A stretch of 64,000 nt of DNA from Planctomycetia bacterium (GCA_021414115.1 JAIOPD010000004.1:1-64000); one strand, 5' to 3'; positions 42,994 through 52,495 are shown, numbered from the stretch's first letter. Notes: a model not told the origin generated them from the letters alone. Translations and numbers: made by a program.

Positions 42994-43102
42994 GGGAAGC
43001 CCCAAGCGCGACCGCGGGGTATTCGACCTCCACCCCAACCCGCTCCGCGTGAGTGCTTCGGGCGGCCACCCGTCTACCCGTCGCTCGCGCTCCGGGCTTC
43101 CC
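42994..43102. repeat. family-A inverted repeat, reversed orientation
   Basis: Arm A2 (GGGAAGCCCCAAGCGC...) at 42994 faces arm A1 (...GCGCTCCGGGCTTCCC) ending 43102. The layout equals the other family-A elements turned around. It sits between convergent stops at 42954 and 43175. Confidence 0.88.
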
Positions 43103-43129
43103 AAGCACCGGATGCCGCGGCTCTTCGCC

Positions 43130-43161
43130 GGGAAGCCCCAAGCGCAAGCGCGGGGAATACG
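43130..43161. repeat. solo family-A arm (A2)
   Basis: An extra A2 arm (GGGAAGCCCCAAGCGC, then GCGGGGAATAC) directly follows the complete element and ends 13 bp before the stop of the minus-strand gene. Confidence 0.85.
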
Positions 43162-43174
43162 CGATCCCCACCCA

Positions 43175-44107
43175 TCAGCGTCGCTGCATGGCGTCGAGCT
43201 GGTCGGCGTTCATCCAGCGGGCGGCGAGTTCCGCCTGCACATCGTCTTCAGCGAGCCTCTTGGATTGGGCCGGGAACGATTCGATGTTTCTGCCCGACGC
43301 GAGCGCCACGAGCGTGCGGCGATCCTGGGGTTCCGTCCGTGTCATGCGGTCTGCCAGGCGGGCCACGGCCGCCGGATTGCGGGCGGCGGCGGCGGAGAAC
43401 TGCGACACGAAGAGGCTGATCTCGTGCAGGTTGGTCGCTGCCGATCGGACGATCAGCGGCTGGAGCGTGCGGGTCACGATCTCGAGGCCGAGACCGTCGA
43501 CGTCGAGAAACGCGTCGATCTGCACCGTCTGCCGCGGCCGGCCCGCGGCTGCCGCCGGATCGGCGGAGTGCCGCACCACGACGAGACACGAGCCGGTGAG
43601 TTGCTTGGGCGCGAGCGGACCCTCGTACGCGCCCCGGCCATGAAACACATAGAGGCCACCCCGGCCATCCCGTTCATGGTGCAATAGGCGGACAGTGCCC
43701 ACCGTACCGTAGCCGTCGGAGAGCCGCCATCGGCCGGGGCCGGCCGGATCGAGCGCGAGCAGGCTGATGCCCAGCACACGCCACACGTCGACGAGCGTTT
43801 CAGGCTTCGTGAGCACGAAGTCGAGCAGCGCGGCGTCGCACGCGATGCTCGCCTGGGGAAGGTGCCGGTAGAGCGTGGTCTGTCGGATCGCCTGATCGGC
43901 GATCTGTCGTTCGACGGGCGCCATGCGATCGAGAGGCACCGCCTCGGTCGCGCGGCTTCGCGCTTCCCGGCTCGACGAGCCCGCGTCGGCGACCGTGGCC
44001 GCGAAGCTCGCGGAGAAACCGGAGTCGCCAGCTGCACGGGCCGCGATCTGGAGCCCGGGCACGAGCACAAACCCGAGGAAAAAAAGCGCGTGAAGGCGCA
44101 GAGCCAT
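43175..44107 (-). CDS. exported protein of unknown function
   Basis: This 310-residue protein starts with a signal peptide (MALRLHALFFLGFVLVPGLQIAARA). The mature part has a helical region with YRHLPQASIACDAALLDFVLTKPETLVDVWRVLG, then a beta-rich middle (GYGTVGTVRLLHHERDGRGGLYVFHGRG, GSCLVVVRHSADP). It ends in a helical section including LQPLIVRSAATNLHEISLFVSQF and VARLADRM. No family is recognised by eye. ATG 44107 is set by the signal peptide; a long extension to 44440 overlaps the divergent gene. It is divergent from the MMPL gene, with about 240 bp between the starts. Confidence 0.7.
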   Translation of the reverse strand: MALRLHALFFLGFVLVPGLQIAARAAGDSGFSASFAATVADAGSSSREARSRATEAVPLDRMAPVERQIADQAIRQTTLYRHLPQASIACDAALLDFVLTKPETLVDVWRVLGISLLALDPAGPGRWRLSDGYGTVGTVRLLHHERDGRGGLYVFHGRGAYEGPLAPKQLTGSCLVVVRHSADPAAAAGRPRQTVQIDAFLDVDGLGLEIVTRTLQPLIVRSAATNLHEISLFVSQFSAAAARNPAAVARLADRMTRTEPQDRRTLVALASGRNIESFPAQSKRLAEDDVQAELAARWMNADQLDAMQRR

Positions 44108-44349
44108 AGTCGACGTCCCCCCTGTCTCGACCTCGCCGACACCCGCGTGCGGTGCCGCCTGCGAAAGGTATTCGGTCTGCGGCACCGTTCCGGGCCAGAT
44201 ATTTCCGCGGCGGTTCCGGAGGGTTTGCCCGGCTTGCCTGCCCTGCCCGAACGGTCGCGATCGGGTCTTGGCCTGCTGCCGCAGGTTTCCTACGATCCCG
44301 CCCCGGTCCGGCGTCGAGTCCGCCCGGTGGACCGCCAGGACGTTTGCAG

Positions 44350-47124
44350 ATGCCCCACGACCGAGACCTCGAGGACGCCGGACACGAACGGCGAAGCGAC
44401 GTTCCCCGTCCACACCAGCCGGGGTTGCTGGGGCGGGCACTGGTGGCGTGGACGCGGGTCTGCCTGAGGCATCCGCTCACTGTGGTGATGCTCGCGATCC
44501 TCTCGGCGGTGGCCTCGGGAGCGTGGACCGCCCGCCATCTTGGCTACAAGGTCAGCCGCGTCGATCTGCTCGATCCCGAAAGCGAATACAACAAACTCTG
44601 GATCGACTACATCCGGGAGTTCGGCGAGGACGACGATGCCGTCGTGGTCGTGGAGGGGGAATCCCGCGAGGGCGTGATCGCGGTGCTCCAGGAGGTCTCC
44701 CGCGAGGTCGCGCGGGAGGAGTCACTGTTTCGCTCGGTGTTGCACGAGGTCGACCTTTCCAAGATCCGTTCCAAGGGTCTGCACTACCTGTCGCCCGCCG
44801 ATCTCGCCGACATCGACCGTTTCATCGAGCGGACGCAGCCGATTCTCGACGGCGGCTGGTCGCAGCTGAAGGTGAGCACGATGGTCGGCGGCCTCGCGGG
44901 GCAGATGGCGGCCGGCGCGACGCCGCAGGGGCCGCGGGACGAGCCCCCCGCCGCGGCCCTGGAACGCTACGTCGAGAGCCTCGTCGCCGGCATCGACACG
45001 CCGCAGTCCGGCGAGCCGCGCAGCCTCGACTACGTGTCGCCGTGGCCGAGCATGCCGGAGTCGCTCTCGACGCTGCGTGACCTGTCCAGCGAACACCTTC
45101 TCGCCAAGGACGGGAAGCTCGGATTCGTGCTCCTGCGGCTGACGAAAGAGAAGGGCGGATTCGCCGGCGCCTCGAAGGCGACCGACGAACTCCGGCGGAT
45201 CATCGCCGGCGTGTCAGCGCGACACCCTGGAATTTCGACCGGCCTCACCGGCCTGCCGGTGATGGAAGATGACGAGATGCGGACCAGCCAGCAGTCGATG
45301 GTCTGGGCGAGCGGGCTGTCGATGGCGGCTGTCGTGGTCGTGATCATCGCCGGCTTCGGCGGTGTGCGGCACGCGCTGATGGCCAACGGGGTGCTCGCGA
45401 TCGGCATGGCCTGGGCCTTCGCCTGGGCCACCGCCAGCGTCGGCCACCTCAATATCCTGAGCGTCACCTTCACGGTGACGATGATCGGCGTCGGCATCGA
45501 CTACGGCACCTACTACATCGGCCGCTACCTGGAGCAGCGGCGGCGCGGAATGGGCTGCGACGAGGCGCTCCTGGAGGCGAGCGGGAGCGTCGGGCCGGGG
45601 ATTCTCACCGGTGCGATCACGACCGCGGTGGCCTTCTTCGCGGCGGCACTGACGAGTTTCGTGGGCGTGGCCGAACTGGGCATGATCGCCGGCGGCGGCA
45701 TCCTCCTCTGCTGCGTGGCCGAGCTGCTCGTCTTGCCCGCGGTCGTGGCCCTCGTCGACCGCAGTCGGCTGGGCCGGCGGATTCCCGAGCCGGTGCCGGT
45801 GCATGCCTGGCTGCAGCCGGTCTTTCGGCATCCGCGAATCGTGATCCTCGCGGCGATCGCCTGCACGATGGCGCTGGCCGGCGGCCTCCACGAACTTCGT
45901 TACGACCACAACCTCCTCAACATGCAGGCCGAGGGCCTGGAGAGCGTCGCCGTGGAGAAGAAGCTGCTCGAGGAGTGCGACCAGAGCGTCTGGTATGCCC
46001 TCTCGATCGCCGACTCGCGGGAGCAGCTGCTCGACCGCAAGGCACAGCTCATGCTGCTGCCGTGCGTCGAACGGGTCGACGAGATCGCGTCGCTCCTGCC
46101 CGCTGACGAGGAACTCAAACGGCCGCTCATCGAGCGGATCCGCGGCCGGCTGGCCACGCTCCCCGAGCGGCCGCCCGAGATCCCGGTCGATCGACTCGAC
46201 GCGCTCGGCGAGACGCTGGCCTGGGCCCAGGGCGAGTCGTCGAAGCGTCCGGGCGGCCTGCGGACGGCGTGGCACCTCGAACGGGCCCGCGACAGCCTCA
46301 GGCGCAAGGGCCCCGAGGAGTGCTACCGCGCGATCGCCACGTTTCAGCAGCGGGCGGCGGGCGACCTGTTGACCCGGCTCCATGCGCTCTCCGGCGTCGC
46401 CAATCCCGAGCCTCCCGCACTCGACGACCTGCCGCCGAGCCTCGTGGAACGATTCGTCGGCTCGAGTGGCCGCCATCTCCTCAAGATCTACGGCCGCGGC
46501 GACATCTGGAACTTCGAGTCGCTCGAAAAGTTCGTCCGCGAGGTGCGGAGCGTCGATCCCCGGGCCACGGGCAACCCGCTGCAGGCCTACGAGGCGTCGC
46601 TGGAGATGAAGCGGAGTTATGAACAGGCGGGCCTCTCCGCGCTGGTGGTGATCCTCGTCGTACTGTGGCTCGACTTCCGTTCGATCAAGCACGCGCTGCT
46701 GGCGGCACTGCCGCTGGCCATGGGGCTTTTGCAGACGCTCGGCCTCATGGGGCTCGGGGGCATCGACCTCAACCCCGCCAACCTGATCGGCATTCCGCTC
46801 ATCCTCGGGATCGCCGTCGACTACGGCGTGCACATCGTGCACGACGCCCTCGAACGGCCGGGCCCCTATCGGATCAGCGCCTCGACCGCCAACTCCGTGC
46901 TCGTCGACGCCCTGACGACGATCCTCGGCTTCGGCGCCCTGATGGTGGCGAGTCATCGCGGACTCGAGAGCCTGGGCCGGGTGCTCACGCTGGGCGTGAC
47001 CACCTGCACGGTGACGTCGCTCGTGTTCCTGCCGGCGCTCCTGGCATTCCTCCAGCCGGGTGGCCGCGAGGGCGGGGAAGACGCGCTGGATGCGGCCGAC
47101 GAGGATGGCATCCTGGCTGCGTGA
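44350..47124 (+). CDS. MMPL/RND-family membrane exporter (HpnN-like)
   Basis: This 924-residue protein has the two-half RND layout. A first membrane helix is near residues 38-58, then a large periplasmic loop and helices from about 320 to 470 including TVTMIGVGIDYGTYYIGRYLEQ (near 380). A second periplasmic loop is followed by helices from about 760, including IGIPLILGIAVDYGVHIVHDALE (near 820) and the final TLGVTTCTVTSLVFLPALLAFL. The twin D-Y-G motifs in the fourth helix of each half match MMPL proton-driven exporters. HpnN-type members move hopanoids; the substrate here is unknown. A small exported protein follows within 90 bp. Confidence 0.87.
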   Translation: MPHDRDLEDAGHERRSDVPRPHQPGLLGRALVAWTRVCLRHPLTVVMLAILSAVASGAWTARHLGYKVSRVDLLDPESEYNKLWIDYIREFGEDDDAVVVVEGESREGVIAVLQEVSREVAREESLFRSVLHEVDLSKIRSKGLHYLSPADLADIDRFIERTQPILDGGWSQLKVSTMVGGLAGQMAAGATPQGPRDEPPAAALERYVESLVAGIDTPQSGEPRSLDYVSPWPSMPESLSTLRDLSSEHLLAKDGKLGFVLLRLTKEKGGFAGASKATDELRRIIAGVSARHPGISTGLTGLPVMEDDEMRTSQQSMVWASGLSMAAVVVVIIAGFGGVRHALMANGVLAIGMAWAFAWATASVGHLNILSVTFTVTMIGVGIDYGTYYIGRYLEQRRRGMGCDEALLEASGSVGPGILTGAITTAVAFFAAALTSFVGVAELGMIAGGGILLCCVAELLVLPAVVALVDRSRLGRRIPEPVPVHAWLQPVFRHPRIVILAAIACTMALAGGLHELRYDHNLLNMQAEGLESVAVEKKLLEECDQSVWYALSIADSREQLLDRKAQLMLLPCVERVDEIASLLPADEELKRPLIERIRGRLATLPERPPEIPVDRLDALGETLAWAQGESSKRPGGLRTAWHLERARDSLRRKGPEECYRAIATFQQRAAGDLLTRLHALSGVANPEPPALDDLPPSLVERFVGSSGRHLLKIYGRGDIWNFESLEKFVREVRSVDPRATGNPLQAYEASLEMKRSYEQAGLSALVVILVVLWLDFRSIKHALLAALPLAMGLLQTLGLMGLGGIDLNPANLIGIPLILGIAVDYGVHIVHDALERPGPYRISASTANSVLVDALTTILGFGALMVASHRGLESLGRVLTLGVTTCTVTSLVFLPALLAFLQPGGREGGEDALDAADEDGILAA

Positions 47125-47210
47125 GCCGCTCCCTCCGGCGGATCGCGGTTGTGCTGCCCGGGGGCCGCGCGGTACTCACTCGCTGGTGGTTCCGTTCCCG
47201 AGGGCATGTC

Positions 47211-47846
47211 ATGACGATCTCCATCCGCCGGGTGTTCCTGCAACTCCTCTTGGCCGCCTGCGCGGCGCCGACCCTCGCGAGCAACGTGGACCGCGTGGTC
47301 AACATCGCGATGGAGGATCAGTTCAAGAACCGCCACGAGACGCTGCGGATGCAGGGGGATGTGGTCGTGCTGGTCTACGCGGAACGAAAAGGCGCCGAAG
47401 CGGCACTCGAACTGGGCCGGAAGCTGCACCTGCGATTTCATCCCACGTCTGGCCAGGCGGCGGCGCACGAGTGGTCTCGGCAGCCGGTGGTGGGGCTCGC
47501 GGGCTGGCCGGCGGGTCTCGCTCCGCCCGACGTGCACGTTATTCCCGTGGCCTGCCTGCCCGAGGTGCCCAAGGCCCTCGAAACCGTCGCGCGGTCACGG
47601 TTTCGCAAGGAGTCGCAGCACGTGTCGGTCTGGCTCGACTTCGAAGACACGATGCGGCAGCGATTCGGCATCGTGCCCGACGAGCCCAACATCGCCCTCC
47701 TCGACACCCGCGGCTGCCCGCAGGGGGTGCTCTCCGGCCACGTCGACGAGAAGACGTTCGCGGAGGTGGTCGGCCTCATCGACCAGCTGCGGCTCAAGTC
47801 GCTCCAGGACCGCACGGCCGCCCTGCCGGGCAACGCGATCCGCTAG
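47211..47846 (+). CDS. small exported protein, possible thioredoxin-fold (YtfJ-like)
   Basis: This 211-residue protein has a signal peptide (MTISIRRVFLQLLLAACAAPTLA). The mature domain begins with VVVLVYAERKGAEAALELGRKL, an opening similar to YtfJ-like thioredoxin-fold proteins. A central WLDFEDTMRQRFGIVPDEPNIALLDTRGCPQGVLSG and a helical end (FAEVVGLIDQLR) follow. There is no CxxC redox pair, so a redox role is doubtful. Its location 86 bp after the exporter suggests a periplasmic partner. Confidence 0.6.
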   Translation: MTISIRRVFLQLLLAACAAPTLASNVDRVVNIAMEDQFKNRHETLRMQGDVVVLVYAERKGAEAALELGRKLHLRFHPTSGQAAAHEWSRQPVVGLAGWPAGLAPPDVHVIPVACLPEVPKALETVARSRFRKESQHVSVWLDFEDTMRQRFGIVPDEPNIALLDTRGCPQGVLSGHVDEKTFAEVVGLIDQLRLKSLQDRTAALPGNAIR

Positions 47847-47893
47847 GCCGCGTCCGACGTTGGAACGCCTGACGGGGGCCCGAGTGGTGGGTC

Positions 47894-48081
47894 GGGGCTG
47901 CCCGTGCCCCGCGAGCCGGACGTTCTCTGCGCCCATCCGGCTGTCGCGCCGTCCGCCGCCGTCGGCTCGGGGCTGCCCGTGCCCCGAGAGCCGGACGTTC
48001 GCTGCGCCCATCCTGGGCTTCGCTCACTCGATGCTGCCTGCGCTGGCCAGCAACGCCGGCTCTCGGGGCACGGGCAGCCCC
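47894..48081. repeat. family-B inverted repeat plus an extra left arm
   Basis: A 26-bp arm (47969-47994; GGGGCTGCCCGTGCCCC...) pairs perfectly with 48056-48081 over a 61-bp spacer. A further near-identical left arm lies at 47894-47919. Family A follows 29 bp later. The whole 47847-48338 gap between convergent genes is filled by these repeats and short linkers; no gene is credible. Confidence 0.9.
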
Positions 48082-48110
48082 TCGCGGGTTCTCGATTGTG
48101 TTCGTTGCTG

Positions 48111-48217
48111 GGGAAGCCCGGAGCGCGAGCGACGGGTATACGGGTGGCGACCGTGTTGATGATGGGGAGCCGTCCGACGTGGATGACGTATTCCACGCGC
48201 TGGCGCTTGGGGCTTCC
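48111..48217. repeat. family-A inverted repeat, complete
   Basis: A1 arm at 48111 and A2 arm ending 48217; 107 bp. It is nearly identical in arms and loop to the copy at 61504-61610. Confidence 0.92.
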
Positions 48218-48338
48218 TGAAGGGGACGCGACGAGCGTCGGCTCTTCGTGCCGCCGCGCGAATCCGCAGGACCGCGAAGCGGCGACTTTTGTCACCCCCG
48301 AGCCGGCGCGGCACCGCAGTCGAACCGGCTTGGAGAGA

Positions 48339-49268
48339 TCAGGACCGGTTGCGGTCCTTGAGCCGGCGGCTGGCGCGGGTGAGTGTGTCGCGCTCGCCGG
48401 CTGTGAGGCTCGCTTCGCCGGCGCGGCTGATCTTCTCGAGGATCCGATCGACCTCCTCGTCGAGGCGGGGGTCATCGCCTGGTCGTGCCGCCGGCCGGTC
48501 GGCGTGCGCGGTGTCGTCGTCCGGCCGCACGACCCGCATCCGCGGCCTGCGCCGCAGGAGCCGGGCGGGCAGGCCGGTGAGGTCCTCGAGGCTCCATCCC
48601 CGCCAGGCGTAGAGCAGCCCGAAGACGGCACCGCCGAGGTGGGCCACGTGGGCGACGTTGCCGCTTCCCCCGGCCGCGCCGCGGACGTCGGAGACGAGAT
48701 ACAAGAGGCCGAGCGCCCAGACGGGCACCGGAAGCACGCCGTAGATGAGCACCGTCTGCCGTGGAAAATGCCAGACGAACACCGCGAGCACAGCCATCAC
48801 GCCGCCCGAGGCGCCGACGAGCCGGCCCCCCATGCCGCCGAAGCCCTCGCCCACCACCCAGGCTCCACCGGCGAACACGATCGCAGCGCAGTAGAACCGC
48901 AGAAACTCGGCCCGCCCCATCAGGTCTTCGAGCTCGCGGCCGAAGAACCAGAGCGTGAGCATGTTGAAGAGCAAATGCATCGGGGAGTATTGATTGTTGG
49001 GCTGCTCGAGACTCGGCCCATCGTGGAGGAAGCCGTAGGTGAGCAGGGACCAGAAGTTCCACGGGTGTTGCGGGAGGTCGGACCGCAGGCAGAACAGGTC
49101 GTTGATCGAGAGCCGCAGCGAAAAGAGCTCGCGGAACAGGTCGCCCGTGAGGATGAAGTTGGCCAGCCAGACCGCCACGTTGAGGGCGATGAGGGCATTG
49201 ACCGCGGTCCACTCCGACGCGAACGTGGAGCGGCGCTCACCGTAGTAACCGCGATCCTGAAAGCCCAT
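48339..49268 (-). CDS. rhomboid-family intramembrane serine protease
   Basis: This 309-residue protein has six or more membrane helices and rhomboid motifs. These are HLLFNMLTLWFFGRELE in helix 2, the catalytic GASGGVMA near residues 147-154 (Ser nucleophile), and HVAHLGGAVFGLLYAW near 203-218 with the partner His. The charged C-terminal tail (about 235-309) is cytoplasmic. Rhomboids cut transmembrane helices of client proteins. ATG 49268 is the first start that keeps a normal N-terminus; an extension to 49331 is basic and unlikely. It is divergent from the Gfo/Idh/MocA gene. Confidence 0.9.
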   Translation of the reverse strand: MGFQDRGYYGERRSTFASEWTAVNALIALNVAVWLANFILTGDLFRELFSLRLSINDLFCLRSDLPQHPWNFWSLLTYGFLHDGPSLEQPNNQYSPMHLLFNMLTLWFFGRELEDLMGRAEFLRFYCAAIVFAGGAWVVGEGFGGMGGRLVGASGGVMAVLAVFVWHFPRQTVLIYGVLPVPVWALGLLYLVSDVRGAAGGSGNVAHVAHLGGAVFGLLYAWRGWSLEDLTGLPARLLRRRPRMRVVRPDDDTAHADRPAARPGDDPRLDEEVDRILEKISRAGEASLTAGERDTLTRASRRLKDRNRS

Positions 49269-49469
49269 TGCCGAACGCCGCCGGGCAGCGGTTCCACGAG
49301 ACGGGGCGGAGCATCGCCCCTCGACCGGCATCCTATGCCCGGGCGGACGCGGCCCGCAACCGGCTCCCCGCTGCCGGCGCGGCCGCGCGTGTGTTACGCT
49401 TCGCCCCGGAGCCGCCCGAACGCGGCGCCGGCCCGAGCCGGCGGCAGGGCGACGAAACCACGTGAGGGG

Positions 49470-50672
49470 ATGGCGATGGCGACCAATGACGCGCTCGGCA
49501 GGAAGTTACGGATGGGGATCGTGGGAGGCGGCCAGGGCTCCTTTATCGGCCGCGTGCACGTCACGGCCGCCGTGCTCGACAATCGCGCGGCGCTCGTGGC
49601 CGGCGCGCTCTCGAGCGATCCCGCCCGGGCCAAGGCAAGCGCCGCCGACTACGACATCGATCCCGCCCGGGCCTACGGCTCCTACCAGGAGATGCTCGAC
49701 CGGGAGCGGGCCCTGCCCGCCGACCGGCGGATCGACTTCGTGACGGTGGCCACGCCCAACCACATGCACTTTCCCGTGGCCAAGGCGATCGTCGAGGCGG
49801 GCTTCCACGTCGTCTGCGACAAGCCGCTCACGCTCACGCTCGCGGAAGCCGAGGAGCTCGCGAAGATCGTGGCGGGCTCGAAGTCGGTGTTCGTGGTCAC
49901 GCACAACTACACCGGCTACCCGCTGGTGCGGCAGGCGCGGGAGATGATTCTCGCGGGCGAGCTTGGCGAGATCCAGGCGATCCGCGTCGAATACATCCAG
50001 GGCTGGCTGCGGACCAGGCTCGAGACCGAGGGGCAGAAGCAGGCCGCCTGGCGAACCGATCCTACGAAGAGCGGGGCCGCCGGCTGCTTCGGCGACATCG
50101 GCACCCACGCCTACAACCTCGGTCGCTACATGACCGGACTGTTGCCCGAGAAGATCAGCGCGAACCTCAAGACCTTCGTGCCCGATCGGCCGCTCGACGA
50201 CTACGGCCATGCCGTGATCCGTTACGAAAACGGGGCCCTGGGCACCGTGACCGCCTCGCAGATCAGCCACGGCCGCGAGAACGACGTGCGGATCCAGATC
50301 GACGGCACCCTGGGGAGCCTCGAGTGGCACCAGGAGGAGCCCAACAAGATGATCGTCCGTCACAACGGCAAGCCGCACATGATCTACACGCGGGATCCCA
50401 ACGCCCCCTTCATGAACCAGTCGGGAAAGGCCGCCTGCCGGTTGCCCTCAGGGCACCCCGAGGCCTTCTTCGAGGCCTTCGCCAACGTCTACCGCGCGGG
50501 CTTCGACGCCATGGCCGCGGCGGCGACCGGAGCCGCCGTCGAGAAGAAGAACACCGTCTATCCCAACATCCACGACGGCGTGGAGGGGATGTATTTCATC
50601 GAGCAGTCCGTGGCGTCGAGCAAGGCCGACGGGGCTTGGCTGCCGCTGAAGCACCCGCTGGCGAGGCGTTGA
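49470..50672 (+). CDS. Gfo/Idh/MocA-family oxidoreductase
   Basis: This 400-residue protein is a NAD(P)-dependent oxidoreductase of the Gfo/Idh/MocA family. It has a [15 protein letters not shown]ossmann start (residues about 16-30), [34 protein letters not shown] with the conserved Lys of the CxKP motif, and [16 protein letters not shown] near 205. The conserved DxGxH Asp/His residues are visible. Substrates are usually sugars or cyclitols; the exact one is unknown. There is no signal peptide. A GAGGGG precedes ATG 49470. The exonuclease gene starts 3 bp after the stop. Confidence 0.9.
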   Translation: MAMATNDALGRKLRMGIVGGGQGSFIGRVHVTAAVLDNRAALVAGALSSDPARAKASAADYDIDPARAYGSYQEMLDRERALPADRRIDFVTVATPNHMHFPVAKAIVEAGFHVVCDKPLTLTLAEAEELAKIVAGSKSVFVVTHNYTGYPLVRQAREMILAGELGEIQAIRVEYIQGWLRTRLETEGQKQAAWRTDPTKSGAAGCFGDIGTHAYNLGRYMTGLLPEKISANLKTFVPDRPLDDYGHAVIRYENGALGTVTASQISHGRENDVRIQIDGTLGSLEWHQEEPNKMIVRHNGKPHMIYTRDPNAPFMNQSGKAACRLPSGHPEAFFEAFANVYRAGFDAMAAAATGAAVEKKNTVYPNIHDGVEGMYFIEQSVASSKADGAWLPLKHPLARR

Positions 50673-50675
50673 ACC

Positions 50676-51488
50676 GTGGCATCCGCCGATACGAAATACT
50701 TCGTCTTCGACATCGAGAGCGTGGCCGACGGCGCGCTGGTGTCGCGGCTCCGGTATCCGGGCGAAAAACTCGCGCCGGCCGAGGCGATCGCGAAGTATCG
50801 CGGCGAACTCATGGCCGAGAACGGCAAGGACTTCGTCCCCTACACGTTTCAACTGCCGATTTCGCTCGTCATCGCCAAGGTGGCCAAGGACCTGTCGCTC
50901 CAGGACCTGATCGCCCTCGACGAGAAGGAGTCGAGGCCCCACGAAATCGCGAGGCTCTTTTGGGAGGGCTGGCGGCGGTACAACCGGCCCCGGCTCGTCT
51001 CCTTCAACGGCCGCGGCTTTGACATGCCGCTGCTCGAACTCTGCGCCTTCCGCTATGGGATCGCGATTCCCGACTGGTTTGCCGAGGACGCGCGAAACTT
51101 TGACCAGCCGCGGTATCGCTACAACACGGCGGCTCACTTCGACCTCTACGAATGGGTGACCAACAGCGGCGCGTCGCGGTTCACCGGCGGGCTATCGCTG
51201 GCGGCGAACCTCGTCGGCAAGCCGGGCAAGACCGAAGTGGCCGGCCACATGGTGCAGGATCTCTGGGATGCGGGGAAGGCCGCCGAGATCCACGACTACT
51301 GCCGCGGTGACGTGCTCGACACCTATTTCGTGTTCCTGCGGTCGCGGGTGCTCGCGGGCGACATCGACCTCAAGCGGGAGCACGCGCTGATCGAGCACGC
51401 CAGGAAATGGATCGAGGCCAAGGCGGTCGACAGCCCCGGCCTCGCGAAGTACCTCGCCGCCTGGGGCGACTGGAAGAGTCCCTACTGA
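50676..51488 (+). CDS. 3'-5' exonuclease of the PolB-exonuclease-like family
   Basis: This 270-residue protein has an RNase H-like DnaQ/PolB exonuclease fold: YFVFDIESVADG (Exo I, D-x-E), LVSFNGRGFDMPLLEL (Exo II), and DYCRGDVLDTYFVFLR (Exo III, D-x3-D region). This matches the predicted 3'-5' exonuclease family related to polymerase B. The start is GTG at 50676, 3 bp after the oxidoreductase stop, so the two are co-transcribed. The pairing with an oxidoreductase gives no obvious pathway link. Confidence 0.85.
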   Translation: MASADTKYFVFDIESVADGALVSRLRYPGEKLAPAEAIAKYRGELMAENGKDFVPYTFQLPISLVIAKVAKDLSLQDLIALDEKESRPHEIARLFWEGWRRYNRPRLVSFNGRGFDMPLLELCAFRYGIAIPDWFAEDARNFDQPRYRYNTAAHFDLYEWVTNSGASRFTGGLSLAANLVGKPGKTEVAGHMVQDLWDAGKAAEIHDYCRGDVLDTYFVFLRSRVLAGDIDLKREHALIEHARKWIEAKAVDSPGLAKYLAAWGDWKSPY

Positions 51489-51524
51489 CATCCGCTCGGC
51501 GGCTGGCCGCGGAGAGGGGTGGAG

Positions 51525-51558
51525 AGCGTCTTCCCCGCGCTCGCGCTTGGTGCTTCCC
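51525..51558. repeat. solo family-A arm (A2)
   Basis: One A2-type arm (CTTCCCCGCGCTCGCGCTTGG...) lies 37 bp after the exonuclease stop and is separated by about 45 bp from the complete element. Confidence 0.82.
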
Positions 51559-51602
51559 GACGACGAGGCATGGCGATCCGTGAGGCATTGCCTCGGGTGC
51601 CC

Positions 51603-51712
51603 GGAAAGCCCGGAGCGCAAGCGACGGGTAGACGGGTGGTGACCCGTGGCGGCGGTGTGGAGCGAGTCCGGGTGGAGGGCGTAGCCCCCGCGCACGCGTT
51701 TGGGGCTTTCCC
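51603..51712. repeat. family-A inverted repeat, complete but diverged
   Basis: A1 arm from 51603 and A2 arm ending 51712, with several substitutions relative to the other copies. It lies between convergent stops at 51488 and 51723, ending 10 bp before the lipoprotein stop. Confidence 0.85.
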
Positions 51713-51722
51713 GGTGGGATGC

Positions 51723-52469
51723 CTACGGACTCTCGGCCGCCGCCGCCGGCTCCTCGGCTTTTGGTTCGGCCGCCGCCGGTTCTTCAGTCTTGGGCTCTTC
51801 GCCGCCAAGCGGCGCCGCGGGCGATTCCTCGGCGACCGGTCCGGCAATGCCGGCGGCGACGCCCCGTGCCGCGGCCCGGCCGGTGTCGTCGAGCTTGCCT
51901 TTCGGCGCGCGGGCCTCGACCGTGTACATCCGGTTGGCGAACACGATCGCGACACAACTCCGTTCGATCGGTTGCTTCATTCCGCCCACCTTGGCGGTGC
52001 CCGGAGCCGTCCAGGCAACTCCGCGGTGTTCGCCAAGCGTCACCGCGGCCGGCTTCTTCGAGAGCGTGCTCTTGCCGTCACGGGAAAACGTCGCCGCGAG
52101 CTGCTCGGTCACGGCCTCAACGAACTCCTTCTGGTTGTCGGCGGTGACCTCGGTGATCCCAGCGGGCGGATCGCCGGCCGTGACCACGATCGCCGGAAAG
52201 GTCTTCTGCGGACCGGGCGTGTAGCGGATGACGTAATCGTCGGATCGCGGGCCGCGTGCCCAGCCGGCCGGCGAACGGATGCTGATACGGCCGCCGTCGG
52301 TAGTGATCGCCGAATCGGCGTCGACCTCGCCGATCTTCACGGCCCCGCCCGATGACGACCGCTGCTTCGTGGTCTTGCCGGAGCAGCCGGCTGCCGCAAG
52401 AGCGAGGCCCAGGGCCATCAGCCCGAAGAGCTCGAGGCCCCGCATCGACATCGTGGTCATGGCTCGCAT
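51723..52469 (-). CDS. probable lipoprotein of unknown function
   Basis: This 248-residue protein has a lipoprotein-like signal (LFGLMALGLALAAAGCSG) with Cys near residue 29. The mature domain includes ISIRSPAGWARGP, FPAIVVTAGDPPAGITEVTADNQKEFVEAV, LGEHRGVAWTAPGTA and CVAIVFANRMYTVEARAP, suggesting a small beta domain. The C-terminal 50 residues are repeats of EEPAAAEPK type, acidic and disordered. Function is unknown. It lies 26 bp after the stop of the lysine-rich gene, so it is probably co-transcribed. Confidence 0.68.
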   Translation of the reverse strand: MRAMTTMSMRGLELFGLMALGLALAAAGCSGKTTKQRSSSGGAVKIGEVDADSAITTDGGRISIRSPAGWARGPRSDDYVIRYTPGPQKTFPAIVVTAGDPPAGITEVTADNQKEFVEAVTEQLAATFSRDGKSTLSKKPAAVTLGEHRGVAWTAPGTAKVGGMKQPIERSCVAIVFANRMYTVEARAPKGKLDDTGRAAARGVAAGIAGPVAEESPAAPLGGEEPKTEEPAAAEPKAEEPAAAAESP

Positions 52470-52495
52470 CGCTCCCTCCTCCGACCGGGATCCCG

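Noticed and set aside
42994..43161. Small protein-coding genes from the repeat loci (peptides like SPKRERGEY)
   Set aside because: The same peptides arise at every repeat copy in varying frames and are interrupted or fused by chance; the conserved unit is the DNA inverted repeat, not a reading frame.
47904..49469. Upstream extension of the Gfo/Idh/MocA gene through the repeat locus
   Set aside because: The frame happens to stay open through repeats and antisense rhomboid sequence; the family N-terminus begins at 49470 with its own Shine-Dalgarno.
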